DNA of 64,000 nt from Tidjanibacter massiliensis (lineage in GTDB: Bacteria; Bacteroidota; Bacteroidia; Bacteroidales; Rikenellaceae), in the NCBI RefSeq assembly GCF_900104605.1, contig NZ_LT629960.1, forward strand, positions 1 through 64,000, given 5' to 3'. The notes below the pieces were generated by a model. It saw only the letters and a list, made by a program, of their open reading frames with translations. It ran no database searches and was not told the origin of the DNA. Below are positions 43,500-52,561 of the stretch, piece after piece (the first letter of the stretch is position 1; the number at the start of each line of letters is the position of its first letter). A program made the translations under genes and the position numbers.

Positions 43500-45713
43500 T
43501 CACTGTTGCGTGACGCGGTAAGCCTTCTCTACTCCTTTTATTCTCATCAGGTTGGCCGCCACCATATCGACGACGGCCGTGCTGGGTACCTCGATGTTTA
43601 TCGTCCCGCCAATCTTGCCGTCCCGCATCGGGCTCAGACTCATGGAGCGGATGTTGATTTTCAGTTCGCCCGAGACGACCTCCGTAATCCGGTTCACCAT
43701 GCCGGTCGTATCTTCTGCTACGATGCGCACCGAAGCCAGAAAACTGTTCCGTCCGGCGGTGCTCCGCCATCGCGCTTCGAGAACGCGGTAGGGATACTGC
43801 TGCTTCAGCCGGCGGGCGTTGGGGCAGTCGCTGCGGTGGATGGTGATGCCGGATGAGACGGTGGTGAATCCGAAGATGTCGTCGCCGAAAATGGGGTTGC
43901 AGCACTTGGCCAGTTTGTAGTCGAGCCCCTGGATGGACTCGTCGATGACCAGCGCATCGCCCTCCTGTTCCTTTTCGGGAGCGGGTTTGGCTGCGGGCTG
44001 TGCCGGTTTGGCCTTGGGTTCGAAAAGCTCCCCGGCGAGGTAGCGTGCGATGACCTCTTTCGTATCGGCGATGTCTATCGTCCCGTCGGCTATTGCGCCG
44101 TAGAACTCCGTTCCCGTCTTGTATTTGTAGTATTTGGTCAGGGCGATGACCGCATCGTCAATCGGAATGCTGAGTTTCCAGTTTTTCAGTTTGCGTTCGA
44201 GCTCCTCGCGTCCGAACCGGGCCACTTTGGCCTCCTCTTCGCGCAGGCACGCCTTGATTTTGTTGCGGGCCTTTGCCGTCACGACGTAATTGAGCCAATC
44301 GGCTTTGGGCTTCTGCGTTTTGGCGGTGATGATGTTTACGATGTCGCCGTTGTGCAGCTCCTCCTTGATGGAGACGTTGCGTCCGCCTATCTTCGCACCG
44401 GTACAGGCGGCTCCCACATGGGTGTGGATGTCGAATGCGAAATCGAGCACTGTGGCTCCCTTGGGCAGTTTGCGCAGGTCGCCGGCAGGGGTGAAGACGA
44501 AGACCTCCTCCGAGGTGCTTTCCGTGTCGATTTTGTTCGCTATCTGGCTTTTGTTGGTGCTTTCCTCCATGATTTCTCGCAGGCGGGCGAGCCATTCGTC
44601 GTTGCGGCTGCCGCTTCCGTGCACCCCTTTGTAACGCCAGTGCGCTGCGATGCCCCGTTCGGCCACCTCGTCCATGCGTTCCGAGCGTATCTGTATCTCC
44701 ACCCAATGGCCGTCTTTGGTGACAACCGTGGTGTGGAGCGATTCGTAGCCGTTCGATTTGGGGATGGATATCCAGTCCCGCATCCGGTCGGGATTGGGGG
44801 TATAGAAGTCCGTGACTATTGAGTAGATGCTCCAGCAGAGCTGCTTTTCGCTCTCGGTCGGACACTCCACGATGATGCGGATGGCGAAGATGTCGTACAC
44901 TTCGTCGAAAGATACTCCCGTGCGTTTCATCTTCCGCCAGATGGAGTAGACCGATTTGGTGCGTCCCTTGATGTGGTATTGGATACCTTGCGCGTCGAGC
45001 CTTTCCCGTATCGGGGCGACGAATCCTGCGATGAACTCGTCGCGTTCGGCCGCGGTCTCTTCCAGCCTGCGGCTGATGTAGGCGTAATCTTCCGGTTCGA
45101 GGTATTTCAGTGCGATGTCCTCCAGTTCGCTTTTGATGGAATAGAGTCCCAGTTTGTGGGCTATCTGTGCGTAGAGGTTCATGCTCTCCCAACTCTTCTT
45201 CCGCTGTTTCCCTTCGGGGAACATGGCGAGCGAACGCATGACCTCCAGCCGGTCGGCCAGCTTGATGAGGATGATGCGCGGGTCGGTGGAGTAGGAGACG
45301 ATGAGGTCGCGGAAGTTGTCGGCCTGCGACATGGACACCTTGGTGTGTACCTTCGAGATGAGGTTGAGCCCTTCAAGGATGCTGACCGGGATACTGCCGA
45401 ACCGTTTCTCTATCTCGTCGGCATCGGCCAGTCCCAGTCGTGCCACATCGTGCAGCAGGGTGGAGATGGTGGAATTGCGTCCGAGCCCTATTTCGGAGAT
45501 GACGATTTCGGCCGTGCGTACCGAGTGGTCGAACAGCGGAGTTCCGTCGTAGCGCACCATGCCGTCGAGGGCGGTGCGGGCCATCTCGAACGCTTCCATG
45601 ACGGCCTGCCGGCTCTGTTCGTTGAAGGTGCGTCCGAGGAGGTCGAGGAAGCCGGCATACCTCTCCGTTCCCTGTACTGCTGTTGTTATCGTCGCTGTTT
45701 CGGTGTATTCCAT
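43500..45713 (-). CDS. RelA/SpoT-family (p)ppGpp synthetase with an altered hydrolase motif
   Basis: A 737-residue RSH protein. HD region: FDHSVRTAEI and LLHDVARLGL. The HDxxED motif reads HDVARL, so the ED pair needed for hydrolysis is absent. The synthetase domain is intact in appearance (GRTKSVYSIWRKMKR, YDIFAIRII, IPKSNGYESLHTTVV, EIQIRSERMDEVAERGIAAHW). It is followed by TGS (FVFTPAGDLRKLPKGATVLDFAF) and a C-terminal ACT domain (FLASVRIVAEDTTGMVNRITEVV). It should be a RelA-like alarmone synthetase with little hydrolase activity. ATG 45713 is preferred over a TTG 13 codons earlier. Confidence 0.88.
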   Translation of the reverse strand: MEYTETATITTAVQGTERYAGFLDLLGRTFNEQSRQAVMEAFEMARTALDGMVRYDGTPLFDHSVRTAEIVISEIGLGRNSTISTLLHDVARLGLADADEIEKRFGSIPVSILEGLNLISKVHTKVSMSQADNFRDLIVSYSTDPRIILIKLADRLEVMRSLAMFPEGKQRKKSWESMNLYAQIAHKLGLYSIKSELEDIALKYLEPEDYAYISRRLEETAAERDEFIAGFVAPIRERLDAQGIQYHIKGRTKSVYSIWRKMKRTGVSFDEVYDIFAIRIIVECPTESEKQLCWSIYSIVTDFYTPNPDRMRDWISIPKSNGYESLHTTVVTKDGHWVEIQIRSERMDEVAERGIAAHWRYKGVHGSGSRNDEWLARLREIMEESTNKSQIANKIDTESTSEEVFVFTPAGDLRKLPKGATVLDFAFDIHTHVGAACTGAKIGGRNVSIKEELHNGDIVNIITAKTQKPKADWLNYVVTAKARNKIKACLREEEAKVARFGREELERKLKNWKLSIPIDDAVIALTKYYKYKTGTEFYGAIADGTIDIADTKEVIARYLAGELFEPKAKPAQPAAKPAPEKEQEGDALVIDESIQGLDYKLAKCCNPIFGDDIFGFTTVSSGITIHRSDCPNARRLKQQYPYRVLEARWRSTAGRNSFLASVRIVAEDTTGMVNRITEVVSGELKINIRSMSLSPMRDGKIGGTINIEVPSTAVVDMVAANLMRIKGVEKAYRVTQQ

Positions 45714-45875
45714 ACCAGAGTATAGCGTGGCGAATTGCCTGGAGTTTATCAAATAACGTACCGAGTGCCGCTTTAGCGTGCCCGAAGCGGTAATAAACCG
45801 TTGCGGGCGGCTTTGGCCGGGCTTCGGCGGGGCATGTCCCGGCCGGCTTTCCCTGCCCTTTCGTGCTGTCCGAAC

Positions 45876-45904
45876 GATAAAAAGCGGACGCCGCCGTCCG
45901 CTTT
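45876..45904 (-). terminator. prfA terminator
   Basis: Minus strand stem AAAGCGGAC/GTCCGCTTT (45904-45896 with 45889-45881), 6-nt loop, followed by TTATCG after the T-rich arm. Lies 34 nt past the prfA stop. Confidence 0.75.
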
Positions 45905-45937
45905 ACCGTCATGCCGTTCCCGCCTTTGTCCGGAGCG

Positions 45938-47023
45938 TCAGAGTTCGCTTTCTTTCAGACGCTCCGCATTTTCGGCCACTATCAGGTGGTCGATGACATC
46001 CTGTATGTCGCCGTCCATGAACGACGAGAGGTTGTATATCGTATAGTTGATGCGGTGGTCGGTGACGCGGCCCTGCGGGTAGTTGTAGGTGCGTATCTTG
46101 GCACTTCGGTCACCCGTCGAAACCATCGTTTTGCGCTTGCCTGCTATCTCGTCGAGATACTTCTGGTATTCGAGGTTGAAGATGCGCGTGCGCAGCTCTT
46201 CGAGGGCCTTGTCGAAGTTCTTGAGCTGCGACTTCTGGTCCTGGCACTGTACGACGATGCCCGTAGGGATGTGTGTCAGGCGGATGGCCGAGTAGGTGGT
46301 ATTGACCGACTGGCCGCCGGGGCCCGACGAGCAGAACGTATCCTTGCGGATGTCGTTCATGTTCAGCTCGATGTCGAACTCCTCCGCCTCCGGCAGCACC
46401 GCTACCGATGCGGCCGAGGTGTGGACGCGGCCCTGCGTTTCGGTCTGCGGCACGCGCTGCACGCGGTGTACGCCCGATTCGTACTTGAGAGTTCCGTAAA
46501 CGTTGTCGCCCGTGACCTTCATCACGACCTCCTTGTAACCGCCCGAACTTCCCTCCGAAGCGCTGTTTATCTCGTATTTCCAGCCTTTGCTTTCCGCATA
46601 TTTGGTGTACATGCGCAGCAGGTCGCCGGCGAAGAGGGCCGCCTCGTCGCCTCCCGTGCCGCCGCGTATCTCCACGATAGCGTTCTTCTCGTCCTGCGGG
46701 TCTTTGGGAATGAGCAGCAGTTTGATTTCCTCTTCGAGCCGGTCGATGGCGGGTTCGAGTTCCGCCACCTCCTCGCGGGCCATTTCGCGCAGGTCTTCAT
46801 CCTTTTCGTTGGCGAGGATGTCCTTCGCCTCGCGCAGGTTGTTCACCGCCGTGCGGTACCGTTCGCTCGTCTCGATGATGGGCTTCAGCTCCTTGTACTC
46901 CTTGTTGAGCTGCACGAATTTCTTCATGTCGCCTATCACTTCGGGGTCGGTCATCTGCTGCCCTATCTCCTCGAATTTCAGTTTCAGGCCGTCGAGCCTG
47001 TTCAGTATGTTGTTGTCTGCCAT
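45938..47023 (-). CDS. prfA: Peptide chain release factor 1
   Basis: A 361-residue class I release factor for UAA and UAG stops. The GGQ motif that triggers peptidyl-tRNA hydrolysis is in SSGPGGQSVNTTYSAIRLTHIPTG, and the segment HRVQRVPQTETQGRVHTSAASVAVLPE is characteristic of RF1/RF2. The N-terminal coiled domain 1 is complete. It follows a promoter at 47076-47105 and ends in a strong terminator, so it is monocistronic. Confidence 0.94.
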   Translation of the reverse strand: MADNNILNRLDGLKLKFEEIGQQMTDPEVIGDMKKFVQLNKEYKELKPIIETSERYRTAVNNLREAKDILANEKDEDLREMAREEVAELEPAIDRLEEEIKLLLIPKDPQDEKNAIVEIRGGTGGDEAALFAGDLLRMYTKYAESKGWKYEINSASEGSSGGYKEVVMKVTGDNVYGTLKYESGVHRVQRVPQTETQGRVHTSAASVAVLPEAEEFDIELNMNDIRKDTFCSSGPGGQSVNTTYSAIRLTHIPTGIVVQCQDQKSQLKNFDKALEELRTRIFNLEYQKYLDEIAGKRKTMVSTGDRSAKIRTYNYPQGRVTDHRINYTIYNLSSFMDGDIQDVIDHLIVAENAERLKESEL

Positions 47024-47075
47024 GTCCGTTTCTCGTATGCGGTACCGCCTTTGCGGAAGGCGGTTTTCCGCGCCG

Positions 47076-47105
47076 CAAAGTTAGCGATTTTTTGCGGCTT
47101 ACCAA
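47076..47105 (-). promoter_or_regulatory. prfA promoter
   Basis: Minus strand: TTG (47105-47103) and TAACTTTG (47083-47076) with a 19-nt spacer, 53 nt before the start codon. Confidence 0.65.
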
Positions 47106-47144
47106 TAGGGGGCCGTCGGGCCCTCCGGAACACTCTCCGGAGAC

Positions 47145-47181
47145 GGAAAAAGAGCGGGCGGACCATAAGGTCCGCCCGCTC
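47145..47181 (-). terminator. Terminator of the S9 peptidase gene
   Basis: Minus strand: perfect 13-bp stem GAGCGGGCGGACC/GGTCCGCCCGCTC (47181-47169 with 47164-47152), loop TTAT, followed by a run of five T. About 36 nt past the stop. Confidence 0.82.
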
Positions 47182-47216
47182 CGGAATCAGTCCTGCGGCT
47201 TTGACCACGAGGCGCT

Positions 47217-49388
47217 CTATTGCTCTCCCTTGACGTATTTGTCGAGCCAGCCGAAGAATTCGCGGTTCCATACGAGCGAGTTCTGGGGCTGGAAAACCTG
47301 ATGGTTTTCGTTTTCGAACGCTACGAAGCGGGCCGGTATGCCCTGTACCCGTGCGCCCGTGAAGGCCTCCAGGCTCTGGGTATAGGGGATACGGAAGTCG
47401 TTGAGGCCCGTGATGATGAGGATAGGAGTATCCCAGTTCTGTACGAAGCGGTGCGGCGAGTGGGCGTAGGAACGCTGTGCCACGGCGTTCTCCTTGTCCC
47501 AGTAGGGGCCGCCGTAATCGTTGTTGATGAAGAAGAGCTCCTCGGTCGAGCCGTACATGCTGTCGAAGTCGAAGATGCCGCAGTGCGATATGAACGCCTT
47601 GAACCGGCCTTCGTGCTGCCCGGCGAGGTAATATACCGAGTAACCGCCGTAGCTTGCGCCGACGCATCCGAGACGGTCGCGGTCTACCCACGGTTCCCGG
47701 GCCACGTCGTCGATGGCGCTGAGGTAGTCGCGGATGTTCTGGCCGCTGTAATCACCCGAAATCTGGTCGAGCCACTCCTGTCCGAACGAAGGTACGCCGC
47801 GGCGGTTCGGGGCTACGACCACATAGCCCTGGGCGGCCATGAGCTGGAAGTTCCAGCGGTAGCTCCAGAACTGGCTCACCACGTCCTGCGGACCGCCCTG
47901 GCAATAGAGCAGGGTGGGGTACTTCTGGTTCGGGTCGAAGTCGGGGGGAAGTATCACCCATGTCAGCATCTTCTTGCCGTCGGTGGTCGCTATCCAGCGT
48001 TTCTGTACTTCGCCCATCTTCACGTTGTCGTAAATGTGCTTGTTCACGAAGGTCAGCTGGTTGAGGGCGCCGTTGTCCACGCGGTAGAGCTCCGTTCCCT
48101 GCGAGATGCTCACCTTTTCCGCGACGCATACGCCGTTGGAATAGGTGAAGGCGGTGATGTCGTGGTCGCCGCGCGTGATGACCTCTACGGCAGGTATGCC
48201 CTCGACATTCACCGAGCAGAGCTGGCGGGTGGCTTCGATGGGCGAAAGGAAGAGGATGGTGCCGTTATCTTTCCATACGAGATTGTAGGAGTTGTAATCG
48301 AAGGCTTCGGTCAGGTCGCGGAACGAACCGTCCGTGCTGTCCCATACGAAGAGGCGGTCCTTGTCCGATTCGTTGCCCGGACGGCGCATGCTCTGGAAGG
48401 CGATGTAACGGTCGTCGGGCGAGAATACGGGGTATTTGTCGTAGCCGGGGAAAGCCGGGGCGATTTTCAGGCGCGGGTCGTCGGGTGTTCCTGCCTTGTT
48501 GATGTTGGTGACGGTACCTTTCGCCACGTCGTAGACGAAGATGTCCGAATCGGTGGACTGTGCGTATTTCGTACCGGTCATCTTCTTGCAGGTGTAGGCG
48601 AGCTGCGTGCCGGCGTTGTTCCACGAGATTTCCTTCATGTCGAAGTAGGGGGCCAGCGGTGCGTCCCATGCTTCGCCGGGCATGATGTCCTTGCCGGCAT
48701 GGGCCTCCTTGCCGGCATGGGCCTCCTTGCCGTCGAATTTGCCGACGAATACGTGTTTGTAGTAACCCCTGTCCCAATAGTCCCAGTGGCGCGTCATGAG
48801 GTCGTTGTAGATGAGGCCCTTCGATTTGTCGAGGTCGGGATAGACGTCCTTCGATTCGATGTCGGCTACGTGTACGTTCTGTACGTAATAAAAATGGTCA
48901 CCTTTCGGGGCGATGCCGAATCCTTCGATGCCGCCTTTTATATCGGATACCTGATGTATCCTCTTGCCGTTGGTACCGATGGCCCATATCTGACCTTCGC
49001 CGGTACGGTCGCTGAGGAAGTAGATGGTCTTGCCGTCGGCACTCCACTGGGGCGAGTGGTCATAGACCGCATCGACGGTGAGCTGTTGGGGCTCGCCGCC
49101 CTCCGAGGGCATGAGATAGAGGTGTGACAGGCCGCGGTTCTCCTGCATGTTATACCATGTCACGCTGTAAACCACGCTCTTGCCGTCGGGCGACAGTACG
49201 CTCTCGCCCACGCGTCCCATTTTCCACATGACCTCCGGGGTGAGTATTCCCGCCCGGATTTCTGCTTCGGTCATGTTGCTGTCGATGTCGAGCGGTACGA
49301 TTTGGTTCTTGCGGGAACCGTCGCCCGAGCAGGATACTGTTACCGCTGCTGCCATAAGTAACGCCAGTGTTTTCGTTGTGAATTTCAT
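47217..49388 (-). CDS. S9-family prolyl oligopeptidase-like lipoprotein
   Basis: A 723-residue exported peptidase. Lipobox VTVSC puts the acylated Cys near residue 20. The first two thirds form a WD40-like beta-propeller (repeated blades such as SPQWSADGKTIYFLSDRTGEG and FSPDDRYIAFQSMRRPG). The C-terminal alpha/beta hydrolase has the nucleophile elbow GASYGGYS, with the acid in TGLNDFRIP and the histidine in ENENHQVF. It would cleave oligopeptides in the periplasm. The start at 49388 (MKFTTKTLALLMAAA) gives a proper signal; the frame extends 14 codons further upstream. An 18-bp tandem duplication encodes HAGKEAHAGKD in the propeller. Confidence 0.9.
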   Translation of the reverse strand: MKFTTKTLALLMAAAVTVSCSGDGSRKNQIVPLDIDSNMTEAEIRAGILTPEVMWKMGRVGESVLSPDGKSVVYSVTWYNMQENRGLSHLYLMPSEGGEPQQLTVDAVYDHSPQWSADGKTIYFLSDRTGEGQIWAIGTNGKRIHQVSDIKGGIEGFGIAPKGDHFYYVQNVHVADIESKDVYPDLDKSKGLIYNDLMTRHWDYWDRGYYKHVFVGKFDGKEAHAGKEAHAGKDIMPGEAWDAPLAPYFDMKEISWNNAGTQLAYTCKKMTGTKYAQSTDSDIFVYDVAKGTVTNINKAGTPDDPRLKIAPAFPGYDKYPVFSPDDRYIAFQSMRRPGNESDKDRLFVWDSTDGSFRDLTEAFDYNSYNLVWKDNGTILFLSPIEATRQLCSVNVEGIPAVEVITRGDHDITAFTYSNGVCVAEKVSISQGTELYRVDNGALNQLTFVNKHIYDNVKMGEVQKRWIATTDGKKMLTWVILPPDFDPNQKYPTLLYCQGGPQDVVSQFWSYRWNFQLMAAQGYVVVAPNRRGVPSFGQEWLDQISGDYSGQNIRDYLSAIDDVAREPWVDRDRLGCVGASYGGYSVYYLAGQHEGRFKAFISHCGIFDFDSMYGSTEELFFINNDYGGPYWDKENAVAQRSYAHSPHRFVQNWDTPILIITGLNDFRIPYTQSLEAFTGARVQGIPARFVAFENENHQVFQPQNSLVWNREFFGWLDKYVKGEQ

Positions 49389-49457
49389 TTTCCCTTGGTA
49401 TTTGTTGTTCGTTTTGTGGTTGTTTCCCATGTCCCGTCCGCCGTTCGCCAGTGGGGG

Positions 49458-50060
49458 TCACTCCTTTTTTGTCCAGGCGTCGAAGACCTCCCGTATCGTT
49501 CCGTAGCTGCCGGCAACCGCCTGCCACAGCTCCGTACCCTGCATCCATCTCGTTTCCGTGATATCCTCCTCGGTCTGCGGAACGGGCGTTTCGTCTCCCT
49601 CGCACCGCATCCCGTACCACCAGGTGCATTTCGTCTCCCAGCGTCCGTGCATGCGGTAAAAGTGCCGGGTCGTCGTCAGCGGACCGAGCAGCCGCACCTG
49701 CCGCAGCCCCGTCTCTTCGGCCACTTCGCGCAGGGCGGCCTCTTCATGGCTTTCTCCCTTTTCGACGTGTCCTTTGGGAAGGTCCCACCAACCGCGTCGC
49801 CGCATCATGAGGATGCGCCCGGTGCCGTCTTCGACGACTCCGCCGGCGGCCTCCACGACGGTCGTGTGGCTGAGGAAAGTTTCGAAGGCGTGTCGGGGGT
49901 TCTCCGACAATACGTAGAGGATGTTGTTATTGTCGAATTTTTGCAGCAAATTTGCGGGGCTCAAGTCGGAGCCTGTGCCGCCGCGAACGCAGGGAATGTC
50001 CGCTTCGGCATCACCCGATTTGAATACCAATGCTTTATTTTCGTACCAGATTATCTGCAT
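49458..50060 (-). CDS. Nudix hydrolase
   Basis: A 200-residue protein whose second half is a Nudix domain: the box [23 protein letters not shown] fits GX5EX7REUXEEXGU completely. The N-terminal 75 residues ([29 protein letters not shown]) are an extension seen in Bacteroidota homologues. It hydrolyses a nucleoside-diphosphate-linked substrate that cannot be told from sequence. It is divergent from the SRPBCC gene, with 53 nt between starts. Confidence 0.88.
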   Translation of the reverse strand: MQIIWYENKALVFKSGDAEADIPCVRGGTGSDLSPANLLQKFDNNNILYVLSENPRHAFETFLSHTTVVEAAGGVVEDGTGRILMMRRRGWWDLPKGHVEKGESHEEAALREVAEETGLRQVRLLGPLTTTRHFYRMHGRWETKCTWWYGMRCEGDETPVPQTEEDITETRWMQGTELWQAVAGSYGTIREVFDAWTKKE

Positions 50061-50113
50061 GGGCCTTTAATCTGTTGCAAAATAACGCATTAAAGTGCAA
50101 TACTGCAAATTTT

Positions 50114-50521
50114 ATGGAAAAATACGAAAGCCGGCAACAGCAGATACGCCGTCCGGCAGAGCAGATTTATTCGGTAATCAGCGACTTCAACAATTTTACC
50201 CCCGTCGTGCAGGGACATGTCGAGGATTGGACGGCGGACGAGACGAGCTGTTCGTTCAAGGTAAAGGGGATGACGATGCGTCTGCGGATGGTGGACAAGG
50301 TACCGAACGACTATGTCAAGGTGACCGGCGACGAACGTTCGCCGCTCGACTTTATTTTCTGGATACAGCTCAAGCAGGTGGGCGATTACGATACGCGTAT
50401 GCGGCTGGTGCTGCATGCCAAGCTCAACATGGTGATGAAGATGATGATAGGGTCCAAGTTGCAGCAGGGACTCGACCAGATGGCCGAGCAGATGGCCAAG
50501 GCGTTCAACGGGGAATTCTGA
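50114..50521 (+). CDS. SRPBCC/START-like protein
   Basis: A 135-residue protein beginning MEKYESRQQQIRRPAEQIYSVISDFNNFTPVV, the opening of SRPBCC (polyketide-cyclase/START-like) folds. It is followed by strand-rich middle segments (DETSCSFKVKGMTMRLRMVDKVPND) and a long C-terminal helix with many methionines (LNMVMKMMIGSKLQQGLDQMAEQMAKAF). Ligand unknown. ATG 50114 is preferred; the frame extends back over the Nudix promoter region. Confidence 0.82.
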   Translation: MEKYESRQQQIRRPAEQIYSVISDFNNFTPVVQGHVEDWTADETSCSFKVKGMTMRLRMVDKVPNDYVKVTGDERSPLDFIFWIQLKQVGDYDTRMRLVLHAKLNMVMKMMIGSKLQQGLDQMAEQMAKAFNGEF

Positions 50522-50602
50522 CGTGCCGGAGTCTCCCGGAGGACGCGAGAGGGGCTTTTTCACAATAAAGAATGGGAAACGGACATCCGGTATCCGGAAC
50601 CG

Positions 50603-50649
50603 AAAAAGGCAGCCGGGGAACAACGGAACTGTTCCCCGGCTGCCTTTTT
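50603..50649. terminator. Bidirectional terminator between the SRPBCC gene and argS
   Basis: Perfect 15-bp stem GGCAGCCGGGGAACA/TGTTCCCCGGCTGCC (50608-50622 with 50630-50644) with A5 on the left and T5 on the right, serving both convergent genes. Confidence 0.88.
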
Positions 50650-50667
50650 CCGGACGGCATCTGTGTT

Positions 50668-52452
50668 TTACATCCTTTCCGGGACTTCGATGCCGAGCAG
50701 GCGCATGCCGCGCCGGATGACGCGGGCCACCTCGCAGCTCAGGCGAAGCCGGAAAGCACGGACGGCCTCGTTCTCCTCGCGCAGGATGGAGTGGTCGTGA
50801 TAGTAGCCGTTGTATGATTTGGCCAGGTCGTAGATATAGTTGGCAATGACCGAGGGCGAATAGGTGTCGCCCGCCTGCCGCACAGTGGCCGGGAATTCGT
50901 CGAGCGTCTTGATGAGTTCAATCTCCTCCGCCACGAGCGGTACGTCGGCATGGTCGTTCGCATAGGCGATGCCGGCCTCTCCGGCCTTGCGCAGCACCGA
51001 GCAGATGCGTGCATGGGTGTACTGGATGAAAGGCCCCGTATTGCCGTTGAAGTCGATGGATTCGCGCGGGTCGAAAAGCATGGTCTTCTTGGGGTCAACC
51101 TTGAGAATGAAGTATTTGAGTGCCCCGAGTCCCACCATGCGGCTGATGTCGGCGGCCTCTTCGGGGGTGGCGTCGTCCAGCTTGCCCAGTTCGCGCGACA
51201 TCTCCATGGCGGTCGATACCATATCTTCAATCAGGTCGTCGGCATCCACGACCGTTCCTTCGCGCGACTTCATTTTTCCTTCGGGCAGTTCCACCATGCC
51301 GTAGGAGAGGTGGAAGATGTGGTCGCTCCATGCCTCGTAGCCGAGCTTTTTCAGTACGAGTTTGAGGACCTGGAAGTGGTAATTCTGCTCGTTGCCCACC
51401 ACGTAGATGAGTTCGTCGAGGCGGTTGTCCTCGAAACGGCGGTAGGCCGTGCCGAGGTCCTGCGTCATGTAGACCGAGGTGCCGTCGCCGCGCAACAGCA
51501 GTTTTTCGTCCAGCCCGTCGGCGGTGAGGTCTATCCACACCGAGTTGTCGGGACGGCGGTAGAAGACCCCTTTGCGGAGTCCCTCTTCCACCAGCTCCTT
51601 GCCCAGCAGGTAGGTCTGCGATTCGTAATAGGTCTTGTCGAAGTCGATGCCCAGCGCGGCGTAGGTTTTGTCGAAGCCGTCGTACACCCAGCCGTTCATG
51701 GTCTCCCACAGGGCATAGGTTTCCGGCTCTTTCGCCTCCCAGCGGCGCAGCATCTCCTGCGCCTCGCGCATGATGGGAGCATTGCGCTTCGCCTCTTCCT
51801 CGCTCTGGCCCTGTGCGACGAGCTCTCGGACCTCCTCCTTGTAGTGGCGGTCGAACTCCACGTAGTATTTTCCTACCAGATGGTCGCCCTTCATGCCGCT
51901 CGAGGCGGGCGTTTCCCCGCCGCCGAACTTCTGCCATGCCAGCATGCTTTTGCAGATGTGGATGCCGCGGTCGTTCACGAGGTTGGCCTTGATGACCCGG
52001 TTGCCGTTGGCCTTGAGAATCTCCGCTACCGAATAACCGAGCAGGTTGTTGCGGATGTGCCCCAAGTGGAGGGGCTTGTTGGTGTTGGGCGATGAATATT
52101 CCACCATGACGGTGCGGCCAGTCGGTTCTCCGTATCCGAAGTGGTCGTCCGACGCGATTTCCGCAATTTTCTCATTCCAGAAGCTGCGGCGTAGCGTCAT
52201 GTTCAGGAAGCCTTTGACTACGTTGTACGATTCGATACCGTTGTCGCCGGCAACGAGTGCCTCGCCAATCTCCGCTGCCGTGGCTTCGGGTGCCTTGCGG
52301 CTCGCCTTGAGCAGGGGGAATACCACGAGCGTATAGTCGCCCTCGAACTCCCTGCGGGTGCGCTGTATCTGGATGGGGGCGCCGGCGGCCTGCGGGTAGA
52401 GGCGTTCCACTGCGCGGGCGGCGGCCTGTTCGATGTAGTTTTCTATGTTCAT
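50668..52452 (-). CDS. argS: Arginine--tRNA ligase
   Basis: A 594-residue class I synthetase that charges tRNA-Arg. The HIGH motif is in SSPNTNKPLHLGHIRNN (about residue 120), and the KMSK-equivalent is EGKMKSREGTVVDADDLI. The N-terminal Add1 domain and the C-terminal DALR anticodon-binding domain (ending LLGIEVPERM) are complete. It is divergent from dusB with separate -7 boxes. Confidence 0.95.
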   Translation of the reverse strand: MNIENYIEQAAARAVERLYPQAAGAPIQIQRTRREFEGDYTLVVFPLLKASRKAPEATAAEIGEALVAGDNGIESYNVVKGFLNMTLRRSFWNEKIAEIASDDHFGYGEPTGRTVMVEYSSPNTNKPLHLGHIRNNLLGYSVAEILKANGNRVIKANLVNDRGIHICKSMLAWQKFGGGETPASSGMKGDHLVGKYYVEFDRHYKEEVRELVAQGQSEEEAKRNAPIMREAQEMLRRWEAKEPETYALWETMNGWVYDGFDKTYAALGIDFDKTYYESQTYLLGKELVEEGLRKGVFYRRPDNSVWIDLTADGLDEKLLLRGDGTSVYMTQDLGTAYRRFEDNRLDELIYVVGNEQNYHFQVLKLVLKKLGYEAWSDHIFHLSYGMVELPEGKMKSREGTVVDADDLIEDMVSTAMEMSRELGKLDDATPEEAADISRMVGLGALKYFILKVDPKKTMLFDPRESIDFNGNTGPFIQYTHARICSVLRKAGEAGIAYANDHADVPLVAEEIELIKTLDEFPATVRQAGDTYSPSVIANYIYDLAKSYNGYYHDHSILREENEAVRAFRLRLSCEVARVIRRGMRLLGIEVPERM

Positions 52453-52493
52453 GTCGGAAGTCTGTTCGTCCGCTGTCGCGGCGGATTAAAAGA

Positions 52494-52539
52494 CAAAGAT
52501 ACGCATTTTTCCTTTTTACCGCCCGGCGGATTATCTTTG
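52494..52539. promoter_or_regulatory. Divergent -7 boxes of argS and dusB
   Basis: CAAAGATA (52494-52501; TATCTTTG on the minus strand) faces argS, and TATCTTTG (52532-52539) faces dusB. The -33 boxes are T-rich but poorly conserved. Confidence 0.55.
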
Positions 52540-52561
52540 TACCGGTAAATAGCATGCGAAA

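Noticed and set aside
47220-49127. 635-codon frame antisense to the S9 peptidase
   Set aside because: Exact antisense of the peptidase with no protein-like features.
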